A DNA stretch of 64,000 nucleotides from Kitasatospora phosalacinea (GCF_000716545.1 NZ_JNWZ01000004.1:62001-126000), one strand, 5' to 3'; shown: positions 44,072-53,024, numbered from the stretch's first letter. Program-made: numbers and translations. The notes: a model not told the origin generated them from the sequence alone.

Positions 44072-47000
44072 GTGCAGGCGCGGGTGTCGGTGGCGGCCGG
44101 GCGTCGGCTGCGGCAGCGGTTGGAACAGAGCGCGGCGCTGCGCGAGGTGCTGTACCACCCGGCGGCGCTGGCGGCCCGCCGGACGGCGGCGCGGACGGCC
44201 CGGCAGGTGGCGCCGAAGGCCGCGGACCGCTTCATCGCCGACTTCAAGGGCACGGCGCCGCTGCTGGCCTCGGTGCGGGCCGAGCGGCGCGCGGGCCGGC
44301 GCGGCAGCGCGCTGCGGGTCGCGGCGACGCTGTCGGCGGCGGCGGTGGTCGGCGGGCTGCTGATCCCGGCGCAGGGTTTCGCCGCGGAGGCGGGCGCCCG
44401 CCAGGACCTGCGCAGCGCCGCGCCGGACGCGGCCGAGCCGGCCGCCGCCGCGGAGGCCCCGCTGCCGCTGGGTTCGCTGACGGACCCCCAGGTGTTCCCG
44501 CGCCCGCAGGAGTTGCGGGCGGGCGGCAAGCCGGTGGCGGTGCCCCGGCAGGTGACGGTGGTGCTGGCGGACTCCGCGGACGGCCCGGCGGTGGACGCGG
44601 TGCGCGCGCTGCTGGCCCGGGCGGGCGCGGCGCAGGTGCTGATCGCGGCGCAGGCGCCCGAGCACCCGGAGCCGGGTTCGCTGGTGGTGTACGTGGGCGG
44701 CCCGTACGAGGGCGCGGGCGGGGCGGTCGACCGGGCGCTGCGGCAGCTCGCGGTGGCGGGCGGCCTGGAGGACACCGAGGTGCCGCGGCTGGCGGGCCTC
44801 CCCTCGGGCGGCTACCTGCTGGCGTCCGGGCAGCTGCCGGCCGAGGGCGGCGCGTACGGCGCGGTGGTGCTGGCGGGCACGGACGGCGCGGGCACCTTCT
44901 ACGCGGTGCAGAGCCTGGCCCAGCTGCTCGCCCCCGTCGGCCCGGGGCAGGGGCAGGGCGGCGAGGGCGACCGGGGCTTCCCGGGCGTGCTGGTGCGGGA
45001 CTGGCCGTCGGGGGCGGCGCGGCGCGGCACCGCGGAGTCGTTCTACGGGGCGCCGTGGAGCCCGGCGCAGCGGCTGGCGGTGGTGGACTTCCTGGGCCGC
45101 ACCAAGCAGGACTACTTCCTGTACGCGCCGGGCGGCGACCCGTACCGCTCGCAGCGCTGGCGGGAGGCGTACCCCCGCGAGCGGGCGGCGGAGCTGTCCG
45201 AGCTGGCGGCGCGGGCCCGGGCCAACCACGTGACGGTGGCGTACTCGATCGCGCCGGGGCAGTCGTTCTGCTTCTCCTCGGGCAAGGACGCGGACGCCCT
45301 GGTGGCGAAGCTGGACGGGCTGTGGGAGCTGGGCGTGCGGGAGTTCCAGCTGGACTTCCTGGACGTGTCGTACGACGAGTGGCACTGCGGGGCGGACCGG
45401 CGCACGTTCGGCACCGGGCCGGTGGCGGCGGCGAAGGCGCAGGCCGCGCTGGTCACGACGGTGCGGCAGGAGCTGGCGGCGAAGCACCCGGGCCTGGCGC
45501 CGCTGTCGGTGGTGCCCACCGAGTACCTGAAGCAGGGGACGTCGCCGTACCGGGCCGCGCTGGCGGCCGGGCTGCCGGACGGGGTGCGGGTGGTGTGGAG
45601 CGGCGGCTCGGCGATCCCCAAGCAGGTGACGGGCGATCAGATCGGCTCCACGGCGGCCCTGTTCGGGCGTCCGCTGGTCACCATGGACAACTACCCGGTG
45701 AACGACTCGGCGCCGGACCGGCTGTTCCTGGGCGGCTACGCCGGGCGGGACGCCGAGGTGGCGCGGCGCTCGGCGGTGCTGCTGACGGCCGCGATGAGCC
45801 AGCCGGTGGCGTCCCGGATCCCGCTGGCGACGGCCGCCGACTTCGGCTGGCAGCCGGACGGCTACCAGCCCGAGCGGTCGCTGGCCTCGGCGCTGCGGCT
45901 GCTGACGGCGGGGCCGGCGCAGCAGGCCGCGGCGGCGGCGCTGGCGGGCAACAGCGCCTCCTCGCCGCTGGGCGGCCAGGAGTCGGCGTACCTGGCGCCG
46001 CTGGTGGAGCGGTTCTGGGCGGCGGCCGAGCCGGCCTCGGGCGCGCCGGCCGACGCGGGCCGGCTGCGGGAGGCGGCGCAGCCGCTGCGCGAGGCGTTCA
46101 CGGTGATGGCGGACGCGCCGCGGACGCTGGCGGGCGACCCGCTGGCGCAGGACGCGGCGCCGTGGCTGGCCCGGCTGTCGGCGTACGGCTCGGCGGGCCG
46201 GGCGGCCGTGGACATGCTGCTGGCGCAGCAGGGCGGCGACGGCACCGCGGCCTGGCAGGCCCGGCTGGAGCTGGGGCGCCAGCGCGGGGTGCTGGAGCAG
46301 AACCCGGTGACGGTCGGCAAGGGCGTGCTGGACGCCTTCCTGGAGCGGGCGGCGAAGTCCGCGGACACCTGGTCGGGCATCACCGCCGGGGCGTCCCCGA
46401 CCAGCACCCTGGGCACCGCGCACGACCACGGCCCGGCGCTGATGGCGGACGGCTCCGGGCAGACCTTCTACTGGTCGTCCGCCCCGCCGCAGGTCGGCGA
46501 CGGCTTCGGCCTGGACCTGGGCACCCCGAAGCCGCTGGGCTCGGTGACGGTGCTGATGGGCGGCTGGGGCGACGAGCCGGACGCCCGCTCGGCGGCCGAC
46601 GACTACCTGCACGACGGGGTGCTGGAGTACTGGAGCGGTTCGGGCGGCTGGCACCGGCTGGCCACCGTGCACGGCCAGCGGACGGTCAGCGTGACCGCCC
46701 CGGCGGGCACGGTCGCCAAGGCGGTGCGGCTGCGCGCCACCTCCGGGCAGCAGACCGCCGTCGCGGTGCGGGAGTTCACCGCGGCCGCGCCGGACGCCGT
46801 GGACGCGGCGGTCTCCGGGCCGCCGGCCGCGCCGGGCTCCTCGGCGGACGCGGTGCTCTCCGGCGACCCGGACTCCGCGTTCCGGGCGGCCGCGCCGCCG
46901 GCCGAGGGCGACGCCCCGCTGACGGTGGAGCTGGGCTCGGCCCGGCCGCTGGACCGGCTGACCGTGCTGACCGACCCGACGGTGCGGGCCGAGGCGACCG

Positions 47001-47896
47001 CGCAGGTGCGCCGCCCGGACGGCAGCTGGGCCGACCTGGGCCCGGTGCGGCCCGGCTACAACGAGCTGCGGGCGGACGGCGGGCCGGTGGAGGCGCTGCG
47101 GCTGGTGTGGCGGCCGGGCGGCGAGGCCCCGGTGGTCAACCAGGTGATCCCGTGGTGGGCGGACGTCCCGGCGGCCCGGCTGACGCTGGCCCAGCCGACG
47201 CTGGACGTGGTGGCGGGTGCCACCGTGCCCGCGCAGGCCACGGCCACCGTGGAGTCGGGGCGGCCGGACGCGCTGACCGGCTCCCTGAAGGCCGAGGTCC
47301 CGGCGGTGGCCAAGGGGCTGGCGGTGGCTCCGGCGGCGGCGGTGACGGTGCCGCGCGGCGGCCAGGTGGGCGCGCCGCTGCTGGTCACGGCGGCCGCGGA
47401 CACCCCGTCGGGCACCTACCGGGTGCCGCTGGTGTTCACCGCGGGCGCGCTGTCCGTCCGCCAGGAGCTGCTGGTGCACGTGGTGCCGCCGACCGGCGGG
47501 CCGGACCTGGCGCCGACCGCGACCGCCTCGTCCTCGGGCGACGACAGCGCGAGGACCCCGGCGGCGGCGGTCGTCGACGGCGACCCGAAGACCTCCTGGA
47601 GCTCGCCCGCCGAGGACGGCGCCTGGGTGCAGCTGCGGCTGCCGCAGCCGGTCCGGCTGGGTTCGGCGGTGCTGCACTGGGGCGCGGCGTACGCCTCCGC
47701 GTACCGGCTGGAGACCTCGGCCGACGGCGTGGTGTGGACCGCCGTCGCGGAGGTGGGCAACGGGCAGGGCGGCACCGAGACGGTCCGCTTCGACGCGCCG
47801 GGCGCGCGGTACCTGCGGGTGCAGGGCGTGGGCCGGGCCACCCGCTACGGGTACGCGCTGTCCGGCGTCGAGCTGTACGGCGTGCAGGCGCCGTAG
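44072..47896 (+). CDS. Large secreted GH84-like beta-N-acetylglucosaminidase-family protein
   Basis: 1274 residues; GTG with AGGAGG 6 bases upstream. A basic stretch of about 77 residues precedes the export segment SALRVAATLSAAAVVGGLLIPAQGFAAEA; an in-frame GTG at 44273 would give a more usual signal peptide. Order: GH20b-like domain (about 130-300), GH84 barrel (about 308-600) with RGTAESFYGAPWSPAQRLAVVDFLGRTKQDYFLYAPG and FQLDFLDVSYDEWHC, a helical region, two to three beta-sandwich modules, and a C-terminal F5/8-type (CBM32-like) domain (about 1145-1274). Where GH84 enzymes carry two adjacent catalytic Asp (DD), this protein has Leu430-Asp431. Probably binds or trims amino-sugar polymers outside the cell. 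Classical O-GlcNAcase activity is doubtful. Confidence 0.85.
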   Translation: MQARVSVAAGRRLRQRLEQSAALREVLYHPAALAARRTAARTARQVAPKAADRFIADFKGTAPLLASVRAERRAGRRGSALRVAATLSAAAVVGGLLIPAQGFAAEAGARQDLRSAAPDAAEPAAAAEAPLPLGSLTDPQVFPRPQELRAGGKPVAVPRQVTVVLADSADGPAVDAVRALLARAGAAQVLIAAQAPEHPEPGSLVVYVGGPYEGAGGAVDRALRQLAVAGGLEDTEVPRLAGLPSGGYLLASGQLPAEGGAYGAVVLAGTDGAGTFYAVQSLAQLLAPVGPGQGQGGEGDRGFPGVLVRDWPSGAARRGTAESFYGAPWSPAQRLAVVDFLGRTKQDYFLYAPGGDPYRSQRWREAYPRERAAELSELAARARANHVTVAYSIAPGQSFCFSSGKDADALVAKLDGLWELGVREFQLDFLDVSYDEWHCGADRRTFGTGPVAAAKAQAALVTTVRQELAAKHPGLAPLSVVPTEYLKQGTSPYRAALAAGLPDGVRVVWSGGSAIPKQVTGDQIGSTAALFGRPLVTMDNYPVNDSAPDRLFLGGYAGRDAEVARRSAVLLTAAMSQPVASRIPLATAADFGWQPDGYQPERSLASALRLLTAGPAQQAAAAALAGNSASSPLGGQESAYLAPLVERFWAAAEPASGAPADAGRLREAAQPLREAFTVMADAPRTLAGDPLAQDAAPWLARLSAYGSAGRAAVDMLLAQQGGDGTAAWQARLELGRQRGVLEQNPVTVGKGVLDAFLERAAKSADTWSGITAGASPTSTLGTAHDHGPALMADGSGQTFYWSSAPPQVGDGFGLDLGTPKPLGSVTVLMGGWGDEPDARSAADDYLHDGVLEYWSGSGGWHRLATVHGQRTVSVTAPAGTVAKAVRLRATSGQQTAVAVREFTAAAPDAVDAAVSGPPAAPGSSADAVLSGDPDSAFRAAAPPAEGDAPLTVELGSARPLDRLTVLTDPTVRAEATAQVRRPDGSWADLGPVRPGYNELRADGGPVEALRLVWRPGGEAPVVNQVIPWWADVPAARLTLAQPTLDVVAGATVPAQATATVESGRPDALTGSLKAEVPAVAKGLAVAPAAAVTVPRGGQVGAPLLVTAAADTPSGTYRVPLVFTAGALSVRQELLVHVVPPTGGPDLAPTATASSSGDDSARTPAAAVVDGDPKTSWSSPAEDGAWVQLRLPQPVRLGSAVLHWGAAYASAYRLETSADGVVWTAVAEVGNGQGGTETVRFDAPGARYLRVQGVGRATRYGYALSGVELYGVQAP

Positions 47897-47905
47897 GGAC
47901 GCGGC

Positions 47906-47944
47906 GGGCCGCCGACGCTCCCGTTGCGGGGGCGGCGGCGGCCC
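47906..47944. terminator. Terminator of the GH84-like gene
   Basis: GGGCCGCCG (47906-47914) pairs with CGGCGGCCC (47936-47944), with a long loop that can pair partly within itself. Convergent genes on both sides. Confidence 0.55.
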
Positions 47945-47986
47945 ATGAGGCGTACCGGTTTTCGTGTCGGGCAGGCCCTTGTCTGT

Positions 47987-48598
47987 TCAGGCGGAGAGCG
48001 GTGCGTGCTGCTCGCCGCGGCGGATCGGACGGGTGCGGACGGGAGCGGGCAGGACCGTCTCCGGATGGTCGTGGTGCTCGAAGTCCCGGAACTGGTCGAG
48101 GCCGCCGTACGGCTCCAGGTAGGGCCGCCAGCGCGGGTCCTTGATCCCGGTGCCGATGACCCGCCAGGCCAGGCCGCTGGGCGCGGCCGGGGGGCGCTTC
48201 ATCCGCCAGCCGAGGTCGGCGAGGTGCCGGTCGGCCTTGGTGTGGTTGCAGCGGCGGCAGGCCGCCACCACGTTGTCCCACCGGTGCTGGCCGCCCCGGC
48301 TGCGCGGGATGACGTGGTCGACACTGGTGGCGGCGGCCCCGCAGTACACGCACCGGCCGTGGTCGCGGGCGAACAGCGCCCGCCTGGTCAGCGGCACGGG
48401 GCCTCGGTAGGGGACCCGTACGAAACGGGTCAGTTTGACGACGGACGGTGCCTGGACGGCACCGGTGGCGCTGTGCAGTGTGGTGCCCGCATCCTCCAGG
48501 GCGATCGCCTTGTGGTTGAGGACGAGGATGAGGGCGCGTCGCATCGAGACGACACCGAGCGGCTCGTACGACGCGTTGAGGACAAGGACATGCGGCAC
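47987..48598 (-). CDS. HNH endonuclease domain protein
   Basis: 203 residues from GTG after AAGGAGG. The first 75 residues are conserved in actinobacteria (VLVLNASYEPLGVVSMRRALILVLNHKAIALEDAG...RFVRVPYRG). The HNH nuclease is RRALFARDHGRCVYCGAAATSVDHVIPRSRGGQHRWDNVVAACRRCNHTKADR, with two CxxC zinc pairs and the VDHVIPR catalytic His. The C-terminal 40 residues (GGLDQFRDFEHHDHPETVLPAPV...) are variable. A housekeeping protein of unknown substrate in actinomycetes. No phage genes are nearby. Confidence 0.92.
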   Translation of the reverse strand: MPHVLVLNASYEPLGVVSMRRALILVLNHKAIALEDAGTTLHSATGAVQAPSVVKLTRFVRVPYRGPVPLTRRALFARDHGRCVYCGAAATSVDHVIPRSRGGQHRWDNVVAACRRCNHTKADRHLADLGWRMKRPPAAPSGLAWRVIGTGIKDPRWRPYLEPYGGLDQFRDFEHHDHPETVLPAPVRTRPIRRGEQHAPLSA

Positions 48599-48895
48599 GG
48601 GGCCTCCTTGGACGCCTGCGGCGCGTGGCTCGCGCCGAGTCGAGCGGGTGACCGCGCCCCGCGCGGGGCGTGATCCCCCTCAGTGTCGCCTTACGCCGTC
48701 GTACGACGCCACCATTTCTCCGTGAACGGCCCGCGCGCGTGCGGTGGGTCCCCGCGCGTGCCGCCATAGCCGGTATGCCCAGCTGGCGGCCCTCCTGCAC
48801 GTACCGTGCGGGTGGCGGCGCGGTGCGTGTCCGGAACCGGTCCGGCGCCCTGACGGGCCGTCCGAGCGGGTGAACGGGCTCGCTACAGTGGGGCG
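48599..48895. promoter_or_regulatory. Divergent region between HNH and MscS genes
   Basis: 297 bases. Contains the 12-base perfect palindrome CGTCGTACGACG at 48697-48708, a possible operator for either gene, and at the right end a -10 for mscS. No coding sequence seen. Confidence 0.4.
48884..48889 (+). promoter_or_regulatory. -10 element for a leaderless mscS transcript
   Basis: TACAGT ends 6 bases before the ATG at 48896, placing the transcript start at the start codon. Confidence 0.5.
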
Positions 48896-49963
48896 ATGCT
48901 CGCCGATTCCGCTGCCGACAGCACCGCGCCGACGTTCACCCTGCCCACCAGCGCCGCCGATGTGACCGACACCACCCGGCAGGCGGCCGGATGGCTGGAC
49001 GAGAACTGGCAGGGCTGGGTGGTGGACGGGCTGCGGATCGTCTTCATCCTCGGGCTGGCCCTGGTGCTGCGGGCCGTGGTCCGCAAGGTGATCCACCAGC
49101 TGGTGACCCGGATGGGGCGGCCCCCGGAGGCGGACAACGACCACGGGGTGCTCGGCGGCCTGCTGGCCAACAGCGGCGTGGTCAACACCGAGCGGCGGCA
49201 GCAGCGCTCCGAGGCGATCGGCTCGGTGCTGCGCTCGGTGGCCTCCTTCACCATCCTGGGCACCGCCTCGCTGATGGCCCTGTCGGTGCTCGGCGTCGAC
49301 CTGGCCCCGCTGCTGGCCTCCGCCGGTGTGGCCGGTGTGGCGATCGGCTTCGGCGCCCGCAACCTGGTCACCGACTTCCTCTCCGGCGTCTTCATGATCA
49401 TGGAGGACCAGTACGGCGTCGGCGACGAGATCGACACCGGCGTGGCCACCGGCACCGTGCTGGAGGTCGGCCTGCGGGTCACCAAGCTGCGCGGCTCGGC
49501 CGGCGAGATCTGGTACATCCGCAACGGCGAGGTGAAGCGGATCGCCAACATGAGCCAGGGCTGGGGAACCGCCACCGTCGACGTCCAGGTCGGCTACAAG
49601 GAGGACCTGGAGCGGGTCGAGGCCCTGGTCGTCGAGGCCGCCGAGCAGCTCGCCAAGGAGAGCCCGTACGACGAGCTGATCTGGGGCCGGGTCAAGGTGC
49701 TGGGCGTCGAGTCGGTCTCGGTCGACTCCGTGCAGCTGCGGATCGAGGCCCGCTGCACGCCCGGCAAGTCCGCCCAGGTCGCGCGGGCCCTGCGGCTGCG
49801 CCTGAAGGCCGCCTTCGACCTGGCCGGCGTCAGGCTGAAGGAGGAGACCGCCGCCTCCGTCCCGGCCCAGCCCGCCGCCCCCGAGGTGCTGCCGCCGTCC
49901 GCCCTGGCCGACCCCGGCTCGGCCCGCTCGCTGGCGGCCAAGCCGATCCCGACCCAGAACTGA
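48896..49963 (+). CDS. Small-conductance mechanosensitive channel (MscS family)
   Basis: 355 residues. Three transmembrane helices: about 44-64 (VVDGLRIVFILGLALVLRAVV), 109-131 (VLRSVASFTILGTASLMALSVLGV), and the pore-lining glycine/alanine-rich helix 133-155 (APLLASAGVAGVAIGFGARNLVTDFLSGVF). The beta domain follows (GVGDEIDTGVATGTVLEVGLRVTKLRG, WYIRNGEVKRIANMSQGW) and an alpha/beta C-terminal domain. Opens under membrane tension to release solutes in osmotic downshock. The linker between helices 1 and 2 is longer than in E. coli MscS, as in other actinobacterial members. Probably leaderless mRNA. Confidence 0.94.
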   Translation: MLADSAADSTAPTFTLPTSAADVTDTTRQAAGWLDENWQGWVVDGLRIVFILGLALVLRAVVRKVIHQLVTRMGRPPEADNDHGVLGGLLANSGVVNTERRQQRSEAIGSVLRSVASFTILGTASLMALSVLGVDLAPLLASAGVAGVAIGFGARNLVTDFLSGVFMIMEDQYGVGDEIDTGVATGTVLEVGLRVTKLRGSAGEIWYIRNGEVKRIANMSQGWGTATVDVQVGYKEDLERVEALVVEAAEQLAKESPYDELIWGRVKVLGVESVSVDSVQLRIEARCTPGKSAQVARALRLRLKAAFDLAGVRLKEETAASVPAQPAAPEVLPPSALADPGSARSLAAKPIPTQN

Positions 49964-50797
49964 TCAGCGGCCCGCCGCCGCCCGCAGCAGGTCGGCCAGC
50001 GGGCGGGAGCGGCTGTCGGGGGGCCAGGCGAGGAGGGTGGTGACCCGGGGGGCGTCCGGGACGGGGACGGCGGCCACGTCGTCGCGGAGCTGGGTGCGGC
50101 AGGAGTCGGGCAGGACGGCGCACGTCCGGCCGAGGGCGATCAGCTGGTAGAGCTGGGCGTGGTCGCGGATCGCCGGGCCCGGGCCGTCGGGGTGGGTGCC
50201 GTCCGGGCGCGGGTAGCGGGGGGCGGGCAGGTCCGGCAGGTCGGCCAGGTCGGCGAGGCGCAGTTCGCGGCGGGCGGTCAGCGGGTGTCCGGCGGGCAGC
50301 AGGGCGACCTGGCCCTCGGTGTGCAGTTCCTCGGTGTCCAGGCCGGTGACGGAGTCGAACGGCAGGTGCAGCAGCGCCGCGTCGGCCTCGCCGCGCCGCA
50401 GCAGGACGCCCTGTTCGCCGTACTGGCACAGCCGCACGTCCACCGGCACCGATCCGGGTTCGGCGGCGTAGGCGGCCAGCAGTTTCGCCAGCAGTTCGGT
50501 GGACGCCCCGGCCTTCGCCGCCAGCACCAGGGCCGGCCGGCCGGCCCGGCGGGTGCGGGCCTCGGCGGCCGCGACCGCGTCCAGGGCGGTGCGGGCCTCG
50601 CGCAGCAGCACCCGGCCGGCGCCGGTCAGCGCCGCGCCGTGGCTGTCGCGCACCAGCAGTTCGGTGCCCAGGCGCCGTTCCAGCCGGGCGATCGCCCGTG
50701 ACAGCGGGGGCTGGGCCATGCCGAGCCGCCGGGCCGCCCGTCCGAAGTTCAACTCCTCGGCGACGGCGACGAAGTACCGCAGTTCCCGGGTCTCCAT
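49964..50797 (-). CDS. LysR-family transcriptional regulator
   Basis: 277 residues. N-terminal HTH LRYFVAVAEELNFGRAARRLGMAQPPLSRAIARLERRLGTELLVR (6-50), linker helix, and a periplasmic-binding-like effector domain (about 88-277) with VDVRLCQYGEQGVLLRRGEADAALLHLPF. Divergent from the SDR gene with a palindromic LysR box between them, the standard arrangement in which the regulator controls itself and its neighbour. Effector unknown. Confidence 0.93.
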   Translation of the reverse strand: METRELRYFVAVAEELNFGRAARRLGMAQPPLSRAIARLERRLGTELLVRDSHGAALTGAGRVLLREARTALDAVAAAEARTRRAGRPALVLAAKAGASTELLAKLLAAYAAEPGSVPVDVRLCQYGEQGVLLRRGEADAALLHLPFDSVTGLDTEELHTEGQVALLPAGHPLTARRELRLADLADLPDLPAPRYPRPDGTHPDGPGPAIRDHAQLYQLIALGRTCAVLPDSCRTQLRDDVAAVPVPDAPRVTTLLAWPPDSRSRPLADLLRAAAGR

Positions 50798-50810
50798 CCG
50801 CCCAGCCTAC

Positions 50811-50833
50811 GGCGATACCCGCCGGGTATCGCC
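50811..50833. promoter_or_regulatory. LysR box: perfect inverted repeat with T-N11-A core
   Basis: GGCGATACCCG and CGGGTATCGCC flank a single C. Inside it T50816 and A50828 enclose 11 bases, the LysR consensus. It starts 14 bases upstream of the LysR ATG and lies 55 bases before the SDR start. Confidence 0.8.
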
Positions 50834-50887
50834 GGTGCACCGGATCGGTCCTGGTCACCGGGGCGGGCCCGGCCCGAGCATGGCGGT

Positions 50888-51613
50888 ATGGACGAGAAGA
50901 CGATCGCGCTGGTCACCGGCGCGAACAAGGGGATCGGGTACGAGATCGCGGCGGGCCTCGGCGCGCTGGGCTGGCGGGTCGGGGTCGGGGCCCGCGACGA
51001 GGGGCGGCGCGCGGCGGCCGTCGAGGCGCTGCGGGCGGGCGGCGCGGACGCTTTCGGGGTGCCGCTGGACGTCACCGACGACGCCTCGGCGGCGGCCGCG
51101 GCGGACCTGCTCGCCGACCGGTTCGGGCGGCTGGACGTGCTGGTCAACAACGCGGCGGTGACCGGGGCCGCCCCGCAGGAGCCGACCGTCGTCGACCTGG
51201 CGCAGGTCCGGCTGGTGATGGAGACCAACGTGCTGGGGGTGATCCGGGTGACCAACGCGGTGCTGCCGCTGCTGCGCCGCTCGGCGTCGCCGCGGATCGT
51301 CAACATGTCCAGCGTGGTGGGCTCACTGACCCGGCAGTCCGACCCGGACGCCGGGACCGGCCCGATCGCGGTGGCCTACGCGCCGTCCAAGACCTTCCTG
51401 AACGCGGTGACCGTGCAGTACGCCAAGGAGCTGCGCGGCACCGGCGTCCTGGTCAACCTGGGCTGCCCCGGTTACTGCGACACCGACCTGAACGGCCACC
51501 GGGGCACCCGCAGCCCCGCGCAGGGCGCGCGGGTCGCCGTCCGGCTGGCCACGCTGCCCGACGGCGGGCCCAGCGGCGCCTTCTTCGACGAGGACGGTCC
51601 GCTGCCCTGGTGA
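50888..51613 (+). CDS. SDR-family NAD(P)-dependent oxidoreductase
   Basis: 241 residues, classical short-chain dehydrogenase. Cofactor motif TGANKGIG (about 11-18), NNAAV (about 88-92), catalytic Ser in VNMSSVVGSLT, and Tyr/Lys in VAYAPSKTFLNAVTVQYAKEL. The sequence VTGANKGIGYEIAAGLGALGW and the final GGPSGAFFDEDGPLPW are like the carbonyl-reductase/(+)-neomenthol dehydrogenase-type SDRs common in Streptomyces. Substrate unknown. Controlled in all likelihood by the divergent LysR regulator. Confidence 0.92.
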   Translation: MDEKTIALVTGANKGIGYEIAAGLGALGWRVGVGARDEGRRAAAVEALRAGGADAFGVPLDVTDDASAAAAADLLADRFGRLDVLVNNAAVTGAAPQEPTVVDLAQVRLVMETNVLGVIRVTNAVLPLLRRSASPRIVNMSSVVGSLTRQSDPDAGTGPIAVAYAPSKTFLNAVTVQYAKELRGTGVLVNLGCPGYCDTDLNGHRGTRSPAQGARVAVRLATLPDGGPSGAFFDEDGPLPW

Positions 51614-51628
51614 CCGCGGCGGACGGAC

Positions 51629-51670
51629 GGCGAGGGCCGGGAGCGCGGGTGCGCGCTCCCGGCCCTCGCC
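51629..51670 (+). terminator. Strong terminator after the SDR gene
   Basis: A perfect 19-bp stem (51629-51647 with 51652-51670) and a 4-base loop, 16 bases after the stop. It insulates the csn operon promoter immediately downstream. Confidence 0.88.
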
Positions 51671-51711
51671 GTGCCACCCGCACGCCGTTCCGACGAACTC
51701 GCCACGTACCG

Positions 51712-51747
51712 TTGACATCTGCGCCTCGCGATTGGAAACTTTCCTAA
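51712..51747 (+). promoter_or_regulatory. csnR operon promoter and CsnR-type operator
   Basis: Consensus TTGACA (51712-51717), 17 bases, GAAACT as -10. The -10 is overlaid by the inverted repeat GGAAA-C-TTTCC within TTGGAAACTTTCCTAA (51732-51747), which matches the CsnR operator type I recall from S. lividans. A repressor bound here would block RNA polymerase. Confidence 0.7.
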
Positions 51748-51786
51748 CAGTTGGCCGCAACGGCGCACGCAGAGGAGGATCGGGCC

Positions 51787-52977
51787 GTGACCACCCGAAA
51801 GACGCCCCGTTCCCCGCTGGCCGGTACGCCGAGCCTGCTGCGGGCCATCAACGACCGCGCCGCGCTGGAGCTGCTGCTCGCCAACGGCCCGCTCTCCCGC
51901 ACCCAGATCGGGAGCCTGACCGGGCTCTCGAAGCCGACCGCCTCGCAACTGCTGGCCCGGCTGGAGGCGGTGGGGCTGGTGGTGCCGGTCGGCACCACCG
52001 CCGGCGGGCCCGGTCCCAACGCCCAGCTCTACCAGGTGAATCCGGCCGCCGGCCACGTCGCAGGGGTGGACGTGACGAGCACGGCGGTGCGGGTCGCGGT
52101 CGCGGACATCACCGGGACGACGCTGGCCGAGCACCGGGTGCCGACCAAGGGCTGGCCGGCCGCGGAGACGGTGGAGCGGGTCGCGGAGGCCGTCGCGGAG
52201 ACGGCGCGCCGGGCGCAGCTCGCCCCGGGGGCGCTGCGCGAGGTGGTGATCGGGATCGGCGGCGCGCCCGACCCGGTGACCGGGAAGCTGCGCTACGCCT
52301 CGCACCTGCCGGGCTGGCACTCGCCGCGGCTGGTGGAGGAGTTGGAGCTGGCGCTGGGCGCGCCGGTGTCGATCGAGAACGACGTGAACCTGGCCGCGGT
52401 GGCGGAGCAGGCCGGCGGGGCGGCGGCGGGGTGCGAGGACTTCGTGCTGCTGTGGGCCGAGGAGGGCATCGGCGCCGCGATCGTGCTCGCGGGCCGGCTG
52501 CACCGGGGTTTCACCGGGGGCGCGGGCGAGGTCGGCTACATGCCGGTGCCGGACGCCCCGGTGTCGTTGAACTCCCGCCGGAAGGTGACCGGCGGGTTCC
52601 AGGACCTGGCGGGCGAGCCGGCCGTGCTGGCGCTGGCCCGCCGGCACGGGCTGCGCGGCGCCGACGCCGCGCAGGCGGTGGCCCGGGCCCTGGGCACCGC
52701 CGAGGGCGAGGCCTTCCTGACCGAGCTGGCCGAACGGCTGGCGGTCGGGCTGGCGGTGATCGCCTCGGTGGTGGACCCGGAGCTGGTGGTGCTCTCCGGG
52801 GGCACGCCGACCGCGGGCGGGGAGCGCCTGCGGGAGCTGGTCCAGGAGGCCCTGGGCCGGATGTCCATCCCGCGGCCCGAGGTGCGGCTGTCCGCCGTGC
52901 CCGGGTCGCCCGTCCTGACCGGCGCGCTGCAACGCGCGCTGGCGAGCACCCGGGACGTCCTGTTCAGCACGCGCTGA
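51787..52977 (+). CDS. csnR: ROK-family repressor CsnR
   Basis: 396 residues from GTG after GAGGAGG. N-terminal winged HTH with ALELLLANGPLSRTQIGSLTGLSKPTASQLLARLEAVGLV (about 18-60), then a ROK domain with AGVDVTSTAVRVAVADITG and IGIGGAPDPVTGKL. The ROK CxCGxxGCxE zinc cluster is not present: the equivalent region reads GEVGYMPVPDAPVSLNSRRKVTGGFQDLAG, so it is a zinc-less ROK variant. In S. lividans, CsnR represses the chitosanase and glucosamine-oligosaccharide uptake genes; assignment here rests on the following five genes matching csnEFGHK order and on the operator. Confidence 0.85.
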   Translation: MTTRKTPRSPLAGTPSLLRAINDRAALELLLANGPLSRTQIGSLTGLSKPTASQLLARLEAVGLVVPVGTTAGGPGPNAQLYQVNPAAGHVAGVDVTSTAVRVAVADITGTTLAEHRVPTKGWPAAETVERVAEAVAETARRAQLAPGALREVVIGIGGAPDPVTGKLRYASHLPGWHSPRLVEELELALGAPVSIENDVNLAAVAEQAGGAAAGCEDFVLLWAEEGIGAAIVLAGRLHRGFTGGAGEVGYMPVPDAPVSLNSRRKVTGGFQDLAGEPAVLALARRHGLRGADAAQAVARALGTAEGEAFLTELAERLAVGLAVIASVVDPELVVLSGGTPTAGGERLRELVQEALGRMSIPRPEVRLSAVPGSPVLTGALQRALASTRDVLFSTR

Positions 52978-52996
52978 CCCGGCACGGACCGGCACC

Positions 52997-53024
52997 GACC
53001 CCGCACCGACGACCCCGCACCGAC
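52997..53024. repeat. Two perfect tandem copies of a 14-bp unit
   Basis: GACCCCGCACCGAC occurs at 52997-53010 and 53011-53024 in the csnR-csnE spacer. No function evident. Confidence 0.6.

Noticed and set aside
43823..47677. 1284-residue minus-strand open frame opposite the GH84-like gene
   Set aside because: Composition of an antisense shadow (His/Arg/Gln/Gly); the plus-strand protein has clear domains and a ribosome site.
44072..47896. Classical O-GlcNAcase/hyaluronidase call
   Set aside because: The first catalytic Asp of the pair is not present, so only a GH84-like family name is given.
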